NCBI RefSeq assembly: GCF_039537505.1
Contig: NZ_BAABAQ010000003.1
Span: 733,097-797,096, forward strand
Length of the DNA: 64,000 nucleotides
Direction: 5' to 3'
From: Streptosporangium oxazolinicum
Lineage (GTDB): Bacteria > Actinomycetota > Actinomycetes > Streptosporangiales > Streptosporangiaceae
Shown: in pieces, positions 15,524 through 24,091 of the stretch
Layout: the number at the start of each line of letters is the position of its first letter
Position numbering within the stretch: position 1 is the first letter of the stretch
Made by a program: the position numbers and the translations under genes
The notes under the pieces: model-generated
What the model was told of the DNA's origin: nothing
Database searches by the model: none
Seen by the model: only the letters and a program-made list of their open reading frames with translations

Positions 15524-16678
15524 TCATCGGGGCGGCCTCGGCAGGCTCAGGCCGAGCATCGCGATGAGCTCGCGCTGGACCTCGTTGACGCCGCCGCCGA
15601 AGGTGAGCACGAGCGCGCCCTTGGCACCGCGGTCCACCCGCTCCATCAGGTCCGCGGTGTCCGGGTCCGACGGGTCGCCGAAGCGGGCCAGGACCTCACC
15701 GACGATCCTGCCGACGTCCTGCAGCCGCTCGGAGCCGTACACCTTGGTGGCCGAGGCGTCGGGGGCGCCCAGCCAGCCGAGGTCCATGTTGGCCGCGACC
15801 TGCCAGTTCAGCAGCTCGTTCGTCCGGAAGCAGGCGTAGACCCGGCCGAGCGCCCTGCGGACCGCGGGTTCCTCGATCGTGCCGGTGCGGCGGGCCCAGG
15901 CCAGGAACCGGTCGTAGGTGTGGGCGATGTTGCCCGCCGGGCCGAGCGTGACCCGCTCGTGGTTGAGCTGGTTGACGATCAGGTCCCAGCCCTTGTTCTC
16001 CTCCCCCACGACCATGTCCACCGGCACCCGTACGTCGGAGTAGTAGGTGGAGTTGGTGTGGTGGTTCCCGTCCATCGTGATGATCGGGGTCCACGAGTAG
16101 CCGGGGTCGGAGCAGTCGGCGATCATCATCGTGATCCCGCGGTGCTTCTTCGCGTCCGGGTCGGTGCGGGCGGCGAGCCAGATGTACTGGGCGTGGTGGG
16201 CGCCCGAGGTGAAGATCTTCTGCCCGTTGACGACGTAGTGATCGCCGTCGCGGACCGCGGTGGTGCGCAGGGAGGCCAGGTCGGTGCCCGCCCCCGGCTC
16301 GCTGTAGCCGATCGCGAAGTGGCACTCCCCGGCCAGGATGCGCGGCAGGAAGAACTCCTTCTGCGCCGCCGTCCCGTACTGCATGAGGGTCGGCCCGACG
16401 GTCTGGACGGTGATGATCGGGTACGGCACCTCGGCGCGGGCGATCTCGTTGGCGAAGATCTGCTGCTCCAGCGGGCCGTACCCGCCGCCGCCGTACTCCT
16501 TGGGCCAGCCGAGCCCGAGCTTGCCGTCGCGGCCGAGGGCGCGGCAGTGCTCCATGTAGGCGTGGCCGAACGGGTCGGCGGAGATCCGCTCGCGTCCCTC
16601 GGCGGTGAGGCACGAACGGAAGTACTCGCGCAGCTCGTCGCGGAGCCTCTTCTGCCCGGGAGTCAGGTCGATCAGCAT
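15524..16678 (-). CDS. chsE2: Acyl-CoA dehydrogenase, ChsE2/FadE29-like subunit
   Basis: 384 residues with the acyl-CoA dehydrogenase fold: FAD-binding FAIGYSEPGAGTDLASLRT, VNGQKIFTSGAHHAQYIWLAART and the C-terminal helical domain. With ChsE1 it forms the alpha2beta2 steroid side-chain dehydrogenase found so far in steroid-degrading actinobacteria, which acts on the 3-carbon side-chain CoA thioester. The ATG at 16678 overlaps the stop of chsE1 (TGATG); the longer frame to 17332 runs antisense-like through chsE1 and is rejected. Paired adjacent genes of unequal length match fadE28-fadE29. Confidence 0.88.
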   Translation of the reverse strand: MLIDLTPGQKRLRDELREYFRSCLTAEGRERISADPFGHAYMEHCRALGRDGKLGLGWPKEYGGGGYGPLEQQIFANEIARAEVPYPIITVQTVGPTLMQYGTAAQKEFFLPRILAGECHFAIGYSEPGAGTDLASLRTTAVRDGDHYVVNGQKIFTSGAHHAQYIWLAARTDPDAKKHRGITMMIADCSDPGYSWTPIITMDGNHHTNSTYYSDVRVPVDMVVGEENKGWDLIVNQLNHERVTLGPAGNIAHTYDRFLAWARRTGTIEEPAVRRALGRVYACFRTNELLNWQVAANMDLGWLGAPDASATKVYGSERLQDVGRIVGEVLARFGDPSDPDTADLMERVDRGAKGALVLTFGGGVNEVQRELIAMLGLSLPRPPR

Positions 16679-17763
16679 CAGACGAGCGCTCCGATCGTGT
16701 CGAGCCGGGCTTCCACCCCGCCCAGCAGGTGGGCGTGGTGCTTGCCCCAGGCGAAGTAGCGGTGCAGCGGGTAGGTCACGTCCACGCCGACCCCGCCGTG
16801 CAGGTGCTGGCAGGTGTAGAGCGCCCGCAGCGCCTGGTCGGTCGCGGTGAGGGCGCCGACGGCGAGGTCCGCCTCGGCCTCCGCGTCCGCCCCCTCGGCC
16901 AGCCGCCACGCTCCGGACCACACGGCCACGTCCAGGGCCCGCCCGGCGATGTAGACGTCGGCGATCTGCACGGTGACCGCCTGGAACTCGGCCAGCGCCC
17001 GGCCGAACTGCCTGCGCGTCCTGACGTACTCGGTGGTGAGCGCGAGCGCCCCGGCCAGCACGCCGGAGGTGACGGCGATGTTCCCGGCCAGCGCCAGTCT
17101 CCGCAGGCCGCCGGGCGCCGTACCGTCCGGAGTCCCGACGAGCTCGCCGGGGGTGTCCTCCAGGGTGAGCGCGGCGGCGGGTTCTCCGGTGGAGGTCGGC
17201 ACCGGCCGCAGGCCCGCCTCGGCGGGGTCCACCAGGAACAGACCGGCCCCGGCGGGGGTGGCGGCGGGAACCAGGATCCTCGCGGCCTGGGCGGCGTAGG
17301 GCGTCGTGCCCTTGGCGCCGTCCAGCACCCATCCGGCGCCGTCCTCGCGGGCGATCGTGACCGGCGGGGCACCGAGGTCGCGGCCCGGCTCGGAGGGGGC
17401 GACGGCGAGTGAGATCTCACCGTCGGCCAGCGGGGCCAGCGCCTCACGCTGCTCCCGGGAGCCGTATCTGGTGATCACCTGCGCCGCGACCAGGCTCGGC
17501 TCGACGGGGACCGGGGCCACGTGGGCGCCGATCTCCCGCAGGACGACCGCCATCTCCACCGGCCCGAGCCCCGCGCCCCCGGCCTCCTCGGGCAGGCAGG
17601 CGCCGAGCAGCCCCGTCTGGGCGAGGGATCGCCACAGGGCGGCGTCGTGGGACGCGCCCCCCTTCTCGTGGGCTTCGAGCCTGGCCGGGGTCACCTCCCT
17701 GCCGAGGAGGTCGGCCGCGAGTTCGCGCAGGTCGGTCTGTGTCTCGTCGAGGTTGAAGTCCAC
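16678..17763 (-). CDS. chsE1: Acyl-CoA dehydrogenase, ChsE1/FadE28-like subunit
   Basis: 361 residues of the acyl-CoA dehydrogenase family, but with weak flavin-contact motifs (SLAVAPSEPGRDLGAPP in place of the usual FAD loop), as expected for the partner in a heteromeric enzyme. The C-terminal helix bundle has TTEYVRTRRQFGRALAEFQAV and YTCQHLHGGVGVDVTYPLHRYF. It starts at a GTG with GGAG upstream. It is the first gene of the five-gene igr-like operon, behind a promoter whose -10 overlaps a KstR-type box. Confidence 0.88.
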   Translation of the reverse strand: MDFNLDETQTDLRELAADLLGREVTPARLEAHEKGGASHDAALWRSLAQTGLLGACLPEEAGGAGLGPVEMAVVLREIGAHVAPVPVEPSLVAAQVITRYGSREQREALAPLADGEISLAVAPSEPGRDLGAPPVTIAREDGAGWVLDGAKGTTPYAAQAARILVPAATPAGAGLFLVDPAEAGLRPVPTSTGEPAAALTLEDTPGELVGTPDGTAPGGLRRLALAGNIAVTSGVLAGALALTTEYVRTRRQFGRALAEFQAVTVQIADVYIAGRALDVAVWSGAWRLAEGADAEAEADLAVGALTATDQALRALYTCQHLHGGVGVDVTYPLHRYFAWGKHHAHLLGGVEARLDTIGALV

Positions 17764-17807
17764 TGGCGCTCCAGGGTCTCTGTCGGCCGCGTCACCCTTC
17801 CGGAAAG

Positions 17808-17843
17808 TAGAACGGATTCTATTCTGTGTCCAGAGCCAGCCAA
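17808..17843 (-). promoter_or_regulatory. Promoter of the steroid side-chain operon with KstR-like box
   Basis: On the minus strand TTGGCT and TAGAAT are separated by 16 bases. The imperfect palindrome TAGAACGGATTCTA (17808-17821) covers the -10 and differs by one base from the KstR consensus TnnAACnnGTTnnA. A repressor there would block polymerase. Confidence 0.65.
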
Positions 17844-17942
17844 CCGCAATAAGTCATCGCATAACCGCCGCAGCGCATATGCCATGTAAGCGCGGGGCAT
17901 CTTTGTGACTGACGAGTAACCCATCGGAGTATCCGGAAATCA

Positions 17943-17956
17943 GATAACGTGTTCTC
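17943..17956 (+). promoter_or_regulatory. KstR-like box directly before kstR
   Basis: GATAACGTGTTCTC ends on the base before the kstR ATG. The core AACGTGTT fits the KstR consensus; both outer bases differ. With no ribosome site in view, kstR is probably read from a leaderless transcript and represses itself. Confidence 0.55.
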
Positions 17957-18664
17957 ATGCGCACCCCGCATGTGACCACCGACACACCGGTCGCCCCGCA
18001 CCGGACCGGCAGGCACGCTCCGAGCGACGCCGATCCGGCCACGACCGAGGGGGCGTCCGGCACGCAGAGCGATCCGGCGTCCACCGGCGTCCGCACCAGA
18101 AGCCAGCACCAGCGGCGCAAGCGCATCGTCCAGGCCGCCGCGGCCCTCGCCTCACGGGGTGGCGTCGAGGCGATGCAGATGCGGACCGTCGCCGAGCGCG
18201 CCGGGGTCGCGCTCGGCACGCTCTACCGATACTTCCCCTCCAAGATGGATCTCGTCGTCGCCGTCGTCGGCGAGGAGATCGACCTCCTGGAGACCAGCAT
18301 CGAGCGCCGCCCGCCCAACGCCGCCACGGCCTCGGGGCGGGCCGTCGACGTCCTGATGCGCGCCACCCGGGGCCTGATGCGCGAGCCCGAACTCGCCGAC
18401 GCGCTCATCCGTTCGCTGATCATGGCCGATGTCGACATACCGTTCGGCGACCGCATGGCGGGGCTGCTGCTCCGCGTCGCCGGGGCCGACCTCACCGTCG
18501 AGACCGCCACCGAGGAGCAGTTCGCCCTCGCGGGCTCGCTGTCCAGCGTCTGGGTGCATGAGCTCATGGAGATGCTCAGGGGCCGCCGCACGTACGAGCA
18601 GATCCAGCGCCGCATCGAGATCGCCGCCGGGCGCCTGCTCGCCGACTTCCAGCCCTCCGCCTGA
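17957..18664 (+). CDS. kstR: TetR-family regulator, KstR-like repressor of steroid catabolism
   Basis: 235 residues. After a disordered N-terminal stretch of about 50 residues, the TetR HTH runs from about 53 to 100: RRKRIVQAAAALASRGG, then QMRTVAERAGVALGTLYRYFPSK. This block is very close to mycobacterial KstR as I recall it. KstR binds a steroid-CoA intermediate and represses the upper cholesterol pathway. Its divergent position beside chsE1 and upstream of fadA5, with matching boxes around, supports the name. The longer N-terminal extension is unusual; an internal start after it is possible but has no better ribosome site. Confidence 0.85.
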   Translation: MRTPHVTTDTPVAPHRTGRHAPSDADPATTEGASGTQSDPASTGVRTRSQHQRRKRIVQAAAALASRGGVEAMQMRTVAERAGVALGTLYRYFPSKMDLVVAVVGEEIDLLETSIERRPPNAATASGRAVDVLMRATRGLMREPELADALIRSLIMADVDIPFGDRMAGLLLRVAGADLTVETATEEQFALAGSLSSVWVHELMEMLRGRRTYEQIQRRIEIAAGRLLADFQPSA

Positions 18665-18711
18665 GGTCCCGTCACACGAGAGACCCTGAGGTCCCGTCAT
18701 ACGGGAGACCC
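18662..18711. repeat. 25-bp tandem duplication at the end of kstR
   Basis: Two near-identical 25-bp units, TGAGGTCCCGTCA..GAGACCC, lie head to tail. The first begins with the kstR stop codon. Each unit can fold into a small imperfect hairpin (GGTCCCGT with ACGG..GACC), so the pair may act as a weak terminator. Confidence 0.6.
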
Positions 18712-18732
18712 GCCACTTCTTCCACCTGAAAC

Positions 18733-18746
18733 TAGAACCCGTTACA
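18733..18746 (+). promoter_or_regulatory. KstR box upstream of fadA5
   Basis: TAGAACCCGTTACA matches TnnAACnnGTTnnA at every fixed position and lies 114 bases before the fadA5 start. The first six bases could be the -10. Confidence 0.65.
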
Positions 18747-18860
18747 GTCACTATCGGAGGCGACCAGAGCGACGTTCTGGAGCGACGCGCGAGCGGGCGG
18801 ATCGGCGAGGACCACCGCCCGGCCGCCGCGAGCCCCGAGCCGGATGGCGAGGAGATCGTT

Positions 18861-20018
18861 ATGGGTGCGGTGATCGTCGAGGCGGTGCGAACCCCGATCG
18901 GCAGGCGCGGCGGATGGCTCGCCGGGCTGAAACCGCAGGCGGTCCTCGCCGCGGCGCTCAACGGCCTGATCAGCAGGTCAGGCGTCGATCCCGCCTCGGT
19001 GGAACAGGTTTTCGCCGGGTGCGTCACGCAGGCCGGGGAGCAGGGCGGTCACGTCGGTCGGCACGCCTGGCTCTACGCCGGGCTGCCGTACCAAACGGGC
19101 GTGACCACGGTTGACGCGCAGTGCGGCTCCTCACAGCAGGCGGTGCACCTGGTCGCGGCGCTCATCCAGGCCGGGGTCGTCGACGTCGGCGTGGCCTGCG
19201 GCGTCGAGGTGATGAGCCGGGCGCCACTCGGCTCCAACGTGCTGCCCGCCGATCCCCGTCCCGGCGACTGGGACATCGACCTGCCCGACCAGTTCACCGC
19301 CGCCGAGCGGATCGCGCGGCGGCGCGGGCTGACCCGCGAGCGGCTCGACCGGTTCGGCGCCAGGTCCCAGCGCCTCGCCGCGGAGGCGTGGGCCGAGGGC
19401 CGCTTCGACCGGGAGGTGGTCGCGGTGACCGCGCCGGTTCTCGGCCGGGACGGGGAGCCCACCGGCGAGACCCGCGTCGTCGACAGGGACCAGGGGTTGC
19501 GCGAGACCACCGTCGAGGGGCTGGCCGGGCTCGAACCCATCATGGGCGAGGACGGCATGCACACGGCGGGCACCTCCTCGCAGATCTCCGACGGCGCCGC
19601 GGCGGTGCTGCTCATGAGCGAGGAGGCCGCCGCCCGGCACGGCCTGCGGCCCCGGGCCCGCGTCCTCGCCCAGGCGCTCGTCGGCTCCGAGCCGTACTAC
19701 CACCTGGACGGGCCGGTGGACGCGACCGCCAAGGTTCTGTCCGCGACCGGGATGAGCACAGCTGACATCGATAGGTTCGAGGTGAACGAGGCTTTCGCCT
19801 CGGTTGTCTTATCCTGGTCATCGGTGCACAAGCCGGACATGGAACGGGTCAACGTCAACGGCGGCGCCATAGCGCTCGGCCATCCGGTCGGAGCGACCGG
19901 TTCCCGGCTGATCACCACCGCCCTGCACGAGCTTGAGCGGTCCGGCTCCTCGACCGCGCTGGTGACGATGTGCGCGGGCGGGGCGCTCGCGACCGCGACC
20001 ATCCTGGAGCGCCTCTGA
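18861..20018 (+). CDS. fadA5: Steroid side-chain thiolase FadA5-like acetyl-CoA acetyltransferase
   Basis: 385 residues of the thiolase family. The nucleophilic cysteine is in TTVDAQCGSSQQAVH; the C-terminal catalytic pair lies in GGAIALGHPVGATGSRL (His) and CAGGALATATI (Cys). FadA5 performs the thiolytic step that removes acetyl-CoA from the steroid side chain. The assignment over a general thiolase rests on the neighbouring kstR and igr-like operon and on the KstR box upstream. The ATG follows GGAGATCGTT at acceptable spacing. Confidence 0.85.
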   Translation: MGAVIVEAVRTPIGRRGGWLAGLKPQAVLAAALNGLISRSGVDPASVEQVFAGCVTQAGEQGGHVGRHAWLYAGLPYQTGVTTVDAQCGSSQQAVHLVAALIQAGVVDVGVACGVEVMSRAPLGSNVLPADPRPGDWDIDLPDQFTAAERIARRRGLTRERLDRFGARSQRLAAEAWAEGRFDREVVAVTAPVLGRDGEPTGETRVVDRDQGLRETTVEGLAGLEPIMGEDGMHTAGTSSQISDGAAAVLLMSEEAAARHGLRPRARVLAQALVGSEPYYHLDGPVDATAKVLSATGMSTADIDRFEVNEAFASVVLSWSSVHKPDMERVNVNGGAIALGHPVGATGSRLITTALHELERSGSSTALVTMCAGGALATATILERL

Positions 20019-20136
20019 ACGGCGCCGACAACCCCCTGTCGCCCTTGAGCGGCGCCGAACCCCCGAAGCGTCCTGAGCGGCGCCGGGAAGGAGTGCCACC
20101 GTTGAGATCCCCCAGGCCGCGCAAGGAGCACCGGCG

Positions 20137-21156
20137 TTGAGATCCCGTCGCAGGCCGTACAGCGAGCAGCGCCCGTTCGACACCGGTGGCGGGGTGTGGA
20201 GCGTGCCCGTCCCGATCCCCGGCAACCCGCTCGGCTACACGCTGGTCTACGCGATCGAGTCCCCCGCCGGTCCCGTGCTGGTCGACGCGGGCTGGAACGC
20301 CCCCGAGGCGTGGCTGGCGCTGCGCGACGGGTTGGGGGCGGTCGGCATGGACGTCCGCGACGTGCGCGGGGTGGTCGTGACCCACTTCCATCCCGACCAC
20401 GCCGGGCTGGCCGGTCAGGTCAGGGAGGAGTCCGGCGCGTGGATCGCCATGCACGAGGCCGACGCCGCGCTGATCGGCTTCATGCGGGACTTCCAGGGCG
20501 ACGCGCACCGCGACTTCCAGGCCGACATGCTGCGCCGGGCGGGAGCGGGCGCCGTCGAGGTGGAGGAGGTGACGGGGCACCGGCCGCAGCCGCCCGCGGT
20601 ACCCGACCGCGTGCTCACCGACGGCGACCTCATCGACCTGCCGGGGCGCGCGCTCCGGACGATCTGGACGCCCGGCCACACACCCGGCCACGTCTGCCTG
20701 CACCTGGAGGACGCCGACCGGATCTTCACCGGGGACCACGTGCTGCCGGCCATCACGCCGCACATCGGGATCTACCCGTACGACCGCGCGGACGTGGATC
20801 CGCTCAGCGACTTCCTGGAGTCGCTGGAGAAGGTGAAGGGCCTGGGGCACCTGGAAGCCCTACCTGCCCATGAATGGATATTTCAGGACACGGCGGCTCG
20901 GGCGACGGAGATCCACGTCCACCACGAGGAGAAGCTCCGACGGCTGGCCGCCCTGCTCGCCGAGGCGGGGGAACCGCTGACCATCTGGGAGGTCGCCGGG
21001 CGCATGACCTGGAACCGCCCCTGGAAGGACTTCCCCGCCGTACTGCGCGGAATGGCGGCCGGGGAGGCCGCGGCCCATCTGCGCACGCTGGAGGTCCGCG
21101 GAATCATCCGCCGTGTGAGGGGAGTGGATCCGGTCCGGTTCGCCCTACACTCATAG
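20137..21156 (+). CDS. Metallo-beta-lactamase-fold hydrolase
   Basis: 339 residues from a TTG with AAGGAG 8 bases upstream. The metal-binding motif THFHPDHAG (near residue 88), the later GHTPGH and the bridging Asp in FTGDHVLP place it in the glyoxalase II-like MBL branch. The C-terminal 75 residues look like the winged-helix cap found in this subgroup. Such enzymes hydrolyse thioesters or lactones; the substrate is unknown. It follows fadA5 on the same strand, so a role in clearing a CoA thioester in steroid breakdown is possible. A short repeated segment (TGAGCGGCGCCG, three variants) lies in the gap before it. Confidence 0.82.
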   Translation: MRSRRRPYSEQRPFDTGGGVWSVPVPIPGNPLGYTLVYAIESPAGPVLVDAGWNAPEAWLALRDGLGAVGMDVRDVRGVVVTHFHPDHAGLAGQVREESGAWIAMHEADAALIGFMRDFQGDAHRDFQADMLRRAGAGAVEVEEVTGHRPQPPAVPDRVLTDGDLIDLPGRALRTIWTPGHTPGHVCLHLEDADRIFTGDHVLPAITPHIGIYPYDRADVDPLSDFLESLEKVKGLGHLEALPAHEWIFQDTAARATEIHVHHEEKLRRLAALLAEAGEPLTIWEVAGRMTWNRPWKDFPAVLRGMAAGEAAAHLRTLEVRGIIRRVRGVDPVRFALHS

Positions 21157-21172
21157 ACATCGGATGTCTTGT
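21156..21172 (+). promoter_or_regulatory. Operator-like palindrome before the FCD-type GntR gene
   Basis: GACATCGGATGTC (21156-21168) is a perfect 13-bp palindrome followed by TTGT, 25 bases before the regulator's GTG. The same ACATCGGATGTCTTGT sequence lies before the fucose operon at 46313-46328, so this is likely the autoregulatory site. Confidence 0.7.
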
Positions 21173-21193
21173 GCGACCTGAGGACGGTGCAGA

Positions 21194-21868
21194 GTGGCGG
21201 TCACCGACGCCGCTATCGACAAGATCAAGCAGATGATCCTGTCTGGCGAGCTCGCCCCGGGCAGCAGGCTGCCCAAGGAGGCCGACCTGGCCGATCGGCT
21301 CGGCCTGTCGCGCAACTCCCTGCGCGAGGCCGTCAGAGCCCTGGCCCTGATCAACGTGCTGGACGTGCGCCAGGGCGACGGCACGTACGTGACCAGCCTG
21401 GAGCCGAGACTCCTGCTCGACGCGATGTCCTTCGTGGTCGACTTCCACCAGGACGACACCGTGCTGCAGTTCTTCCAGGTCCGGCGGATCCTGGAGCCCG
21501 CGGCGACCGCGATGGCGGCGACGTACATGTCCGAGTCCGAAGTCGCCGAGCTGCGCAAGATCCTCGACGAGCTGCCTCCCGATCCGAGCGTCGAGCAGCT
21601 GGTGGCCAACGACCTGGAGTTCCACCAGCGCATCGCGGCGGGTTCGGGCAACGCGGTGCTGTGCTCCCTCATCGAGAGCCTCTCGGGACCCACCACCAGG
21701 GCGAGGATCTGGCGGGGCCTCACCCAGGAGAACGCCCTGGAGAAGACCCGCGAACAGCACACCGCGATCTGCGACGCCATCGCCGCCCGGCAGCCGGAGG
21801 TGGCGCGGGCCTGGGCCACGGTCCACATCGCCGGCGTCGAGGAGTGGCTCCGCAGCGCCCTCGCCTGA
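21194..21868 (+). CDS. GntR/FadR-family regulator with FCD domain, likely fucose-operon regulator
   Basis: 224 residues. The N-terminal winged helix (about 1-68) has LSGELAPGSRLPKEADLADRLGLSRNSLREAVRAL; the rest is an all-helical FCD ligand domain with metal-type residues in NDLEFHQRIA and EQHTAICDAI. FCD regulators usually sense sugar acids or organic acids. The palindrome just upstream is shared with the fucose operon 25 kb away, so I infer control by an L-fucose pathway intermediate such as fuconate or a keto-deoxy acid. The start is a GTG with GAGGACGG upstream. Confidence 0.8.
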   Translation: MAVTDAAIDKIKQMILSGELAPGSRLPKEADLADRLGLSRNSLREAVRALALINVLDVRQGDGTYVTSLEPRLLLDAMSFVVDFHQDDTVLQFFQVRRILEPAATAMAATYMSESEVAELRKILDELPPDPSVEQLVANDLEFHQRIAAGSGNAVLCSLIESLSGPTTRARIWRGLTQENALEKTREQHTAICDAIAARQPEVARAWATVHIAGVEEWLRSALA

Positions 21869-21909
21869 CGCTCCCGGCGGTCCCGGCGGTCGTCCCGCGC
21901 TCGCCGTAC

Positions 21910-21931
21910 GGCCCCGTCGAGAACGGGGGCC
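21910..21931. terminator. Hairpin between convergent genes
   Basis: GGCCCCGT and ACGGGGGCC pair around CGAGA with one extra G. It lies between the stops of the GntR and alpha/beta hydrolase genes. Confidence 0.55.
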
Positions 21932-21987
21932 GGGTCCGCTCACGCAGGCCCTTATCACTGCGCTCATGAGAGACCCTGCGGGTCCGC

Positions 21988-22797
21988 TCACCCGAGCGCC
22001 GGTACCGGCCCGTCGAGGAACGACTCGACCATCGGGACCAGCAGGCCGGCGCGGTGCATGATCGTCAGGTGGGTGGTGCCGGGGAGGATCGCGAGCCGGG
22101 AGGCCGGGAGCTCGGTCAGGTCACCGGGCACGCCGCCGCCGACGAGCCGGAACATCTCCACGACGTGCTCGGGACGGACGATGTCGGAGTCCCCGGCCGC
22201 GATCAGCATGGGCGCGGCGATCGCCCGGACGGCCTCGGGCGTCCACTCGGGGAAGTCGGCGTCGAGCCGCTTCACCTTCTCCACCAGCGCGGGCCAGCGG
22301 TCCGGGTGGGGCGCCGTGGCGAGATACTCCTCGTGGAACGGTGACCCGGCCAGGTCCTCGGGCCTGAGGGTCTCGATCCCGTCGAGGACCCCGGGGTGGA
22401 GCCCGCCGTTGTGGAAACCGGCCGAGGCGAGCACGAGCCTGCCCACCAGCCCGGGGTGGCGGGCGGCGACCTTCATGGCGACGGCTGTCCCGAGGCTGTA
22501 CCCGAAGAGGTCGGCCTCCTCGACGCCCAGATGCCCCAGCAGGGCGACCACGTCCTCCGCCATCCCCTCGACGGTCAGCGGGCGGTCGACGTCGGCCGTA
22601 CGCCCGTGGCCCTGCATCTCGACCGCGACGACCCTGCGGCTCCTCGCCAGGGACGGCAGGACCGCCCCGAACGAGGTCCCGATCCCCGACAGGCTGCCGT
22701 GCAGCAGCACCAACGACCTGCCGGTGCCGTGGATCTCGTAGTACATGTCGAGACCGTTGACGGGGGCGTAACCGCTCTCGACGGGGGTGAGGCTCAT
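21988..22797 (-). CDS. Alpha/beta hydrolase
   Basis: 269 residues with the alpha/beta hydrolase fold: oxyanion region LVLLHGSLSGIG, nucleophile elbow GYSLGT (Ser), acid in AAGDSDIV and His in GTTHLTI. The ATG at 22797 is preferred because AGGAGGAG lies upstream; the frame extends to 22863 without a better site. The substrate is unknown. It sits between catabolic genes, divergent from an F420-dependent oxidoreductase, and could be an esterase or a C-C hydrolase. The family is too broad to choose. Confidence 0.8.
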   Translation of the reverse strand: MSLTPVESGYAPVNGLDMYYEIHGTGRSLVLLHGSLSGIGTSFGAVLPSLARSRRVVAVEMQGHGRTADVDRPLTVEGMAEDVVALLGHLGVEEADLFGYSLGTAVAMKVAARHPGLVGRLVLASAGFHNGGLHPGVLDGIETLRPEDLAGSPFHEEYLATAPHPDRWPALVEKVKRLDADFPEWTPEAVRAIAAPMLIAAGDSDIVRPEHVVEMFRLVGGGVPGDLTELPASRLAILPGTTHLTIMHRAGLLVPMVESFLDGPVPALG

Positions 22798-22971
22798 CGT
22801 CCGTCTCCTCCTGATCCTCCTGGTCGCTCCGACGGGCTCGCCGGTCGATTCCCACTCTGCCAAGCGGGCCTTACCGCTTGTTTACGGCGAACGGCGGACC
22901 GCCTTACGGATCTCCTGTACGCGTCCCCGGCCTCCAGCCAGCCGGCCAAAACACTTTCCCGAGGCAATATA

Positions 22972-22984
22972 TTAACCGAGTTAA
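22972..22984. promoter_or_regulatory. Palindrome before the F420-dependent oxidoreductase gene
   Basis: TTAACCGAGTTAA is a perfect inverted repeat (TTAAC, CGA, GTTAA) 41 bases before the ATG at 23026, in the divergent gap. It is a plausible repressor site; it does not fit the KstR spacing. Confidence 0.45.
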
Positions 22985-23025
22985 GACTTATGGCCTGGTC
23001 CCCGGCCGAACGATTGGAGTACGCC

Positions 23026-23994
23026 ATGCGCATCGGCGTCGCACTGCCCACCGATCACCGGCGGCTGTCCGCCGAAGCCAACTCCGTCGACACCCTGATC
23101 GGCGAGGTGAGGGAGCTCGCCGCCGCGGGACTGACCTCGGCCTGGTTCACCCAGCGGTTCGACCACGACGCCATCACGGTGGCCGCGCTCGCCGCGCGCG
23201 AGGTGCCCGGCATCGACGTCGGCACCGCGATCGTGCCGATCTACCCCCGGCACCCGATCGCGATGTCGATGCAGGCCCAGACCGCGCAGGCGGCCGGCCA
23301 CGGGCGCTTCACGCTCGGCGTCGGGCTCTCGATCAAGTCGTTCGTCGAGGAGACCTACGGGATCGCGCCGCACCCCAGGGTCCGGCATCTGCGGGAGTAT
23401 CTGGAGGTGCTGCGCGACATCTTCGAGAACGGCACCGCGAACCTGGACGGTGAGACGCTGGTCGCCAGGACCCCCCTGCCGATGAGCGTGCCGGGCGCGC
23501 GACCCCGGGTGCCGGTGCTGGTCGCGGCGGCGGGCGAGCAGACCCTGCGCGCCGCGGGCGAACTCGCCGACGGCGCGCTGCCGATCCTGTCCGGCCCGCG
23601 CACGCTGGCCGAGTACACCGTACCGACCATCACCCGGTACGCGGCGGCGGCCGGGCGTCCGGCACCCCGGGTCGCCGCGATCGTCTCCGGCGTGGTGACC
23701 GCCGACGCGGCGGGCGCCCGGACCCGCGCGGAGAAGAACATGGAGTACTACGGGACCATTCCGACCTATCGCGCGGCGCTGGACCGCGAGGGCGTCGCCC
23801 ACCCCGCCGACCTGGTCGCGATCGGGGACGAGGAACTGCTCGCCGACCAGGTGGCCGCGTACGCCGAATCGGGCGTGACCGAGCTCGTCTACACCCAGAC
23901 CGCGATCGGTTCCGCGGAGGACGAGCACCGCACCTGGAGGCTGCTCGGCGAACTGGCCGCGAGATACGCCGATCCGGGAGCCGACGCGTCGTGA
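23026..23994 (+). CDS. LLM-class F420-dependent oxidoreductase
   Basis: 322 residues of the luciferase-like TIM-barrel family, in the actinobacterial F420-binding branch (MSMEG_4879-like). Visible features are MRIGVALP at the N-terminus, TSAWFTQRFDHDAITVAAL, GTAIVPIYPRHPIAMSMQAQTAQAAGHGRFTLGVGLS and the ending with YAESGVTELVY. It would use reduced F420 for hydride transfer to an unknown substrate. The ATG at 23026 has GGAG upstream; an in-frame ATG at 22990 is less likely. It is divergent from the alpha/beta hydrolase gene. Confidence 0.85.
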   Translation: MRIGVALPTDHRRLSAEANSVDTLIGEVRELAAAGLTSAWFTQRFDHDAITVAALAAREVPGIDVGTAIVPIYPRHPIAMSMQAQTAQAAGHGRFTLGVGLSIKSFVEETYGIAPHPRVRHLREYLEVLRDIFENGTANLDGETLVARTPLPMSVPGARPRVPVLVAAAGEQTLRAAGELADGALPILSGPRTLAEYTVPTITRYAAAAGRPAPRVAAIVSGVVTADAAGARTRAEKNMEYYGTIPTYRAALDREGVAHPADLVAIGDEELLADQVAAYAESGVTELVYTQTAIGSAEDEHRTWRLLGELAARYADPGADAS

Positions 23995-24091
23995 ACGACG
24001 TCCCTCACCCCCGGCGGGGGGCTGTTCCGAAGCCCGGGACCATCGGTCAGGGAAGATCGAGTTCGGCGGTGCCGCGCTAAGATCGCGTCCC

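Noticed and set aside
15524..17332. A 602-codon reading of the chsE2 gene starting at 17332
   Set aside because: The first 215 codons lie out of frame over chsE1 and lack family motifs; the ATG at 16678 with TGATG overlap gives a normal acyl-CoA dehydrogenase.
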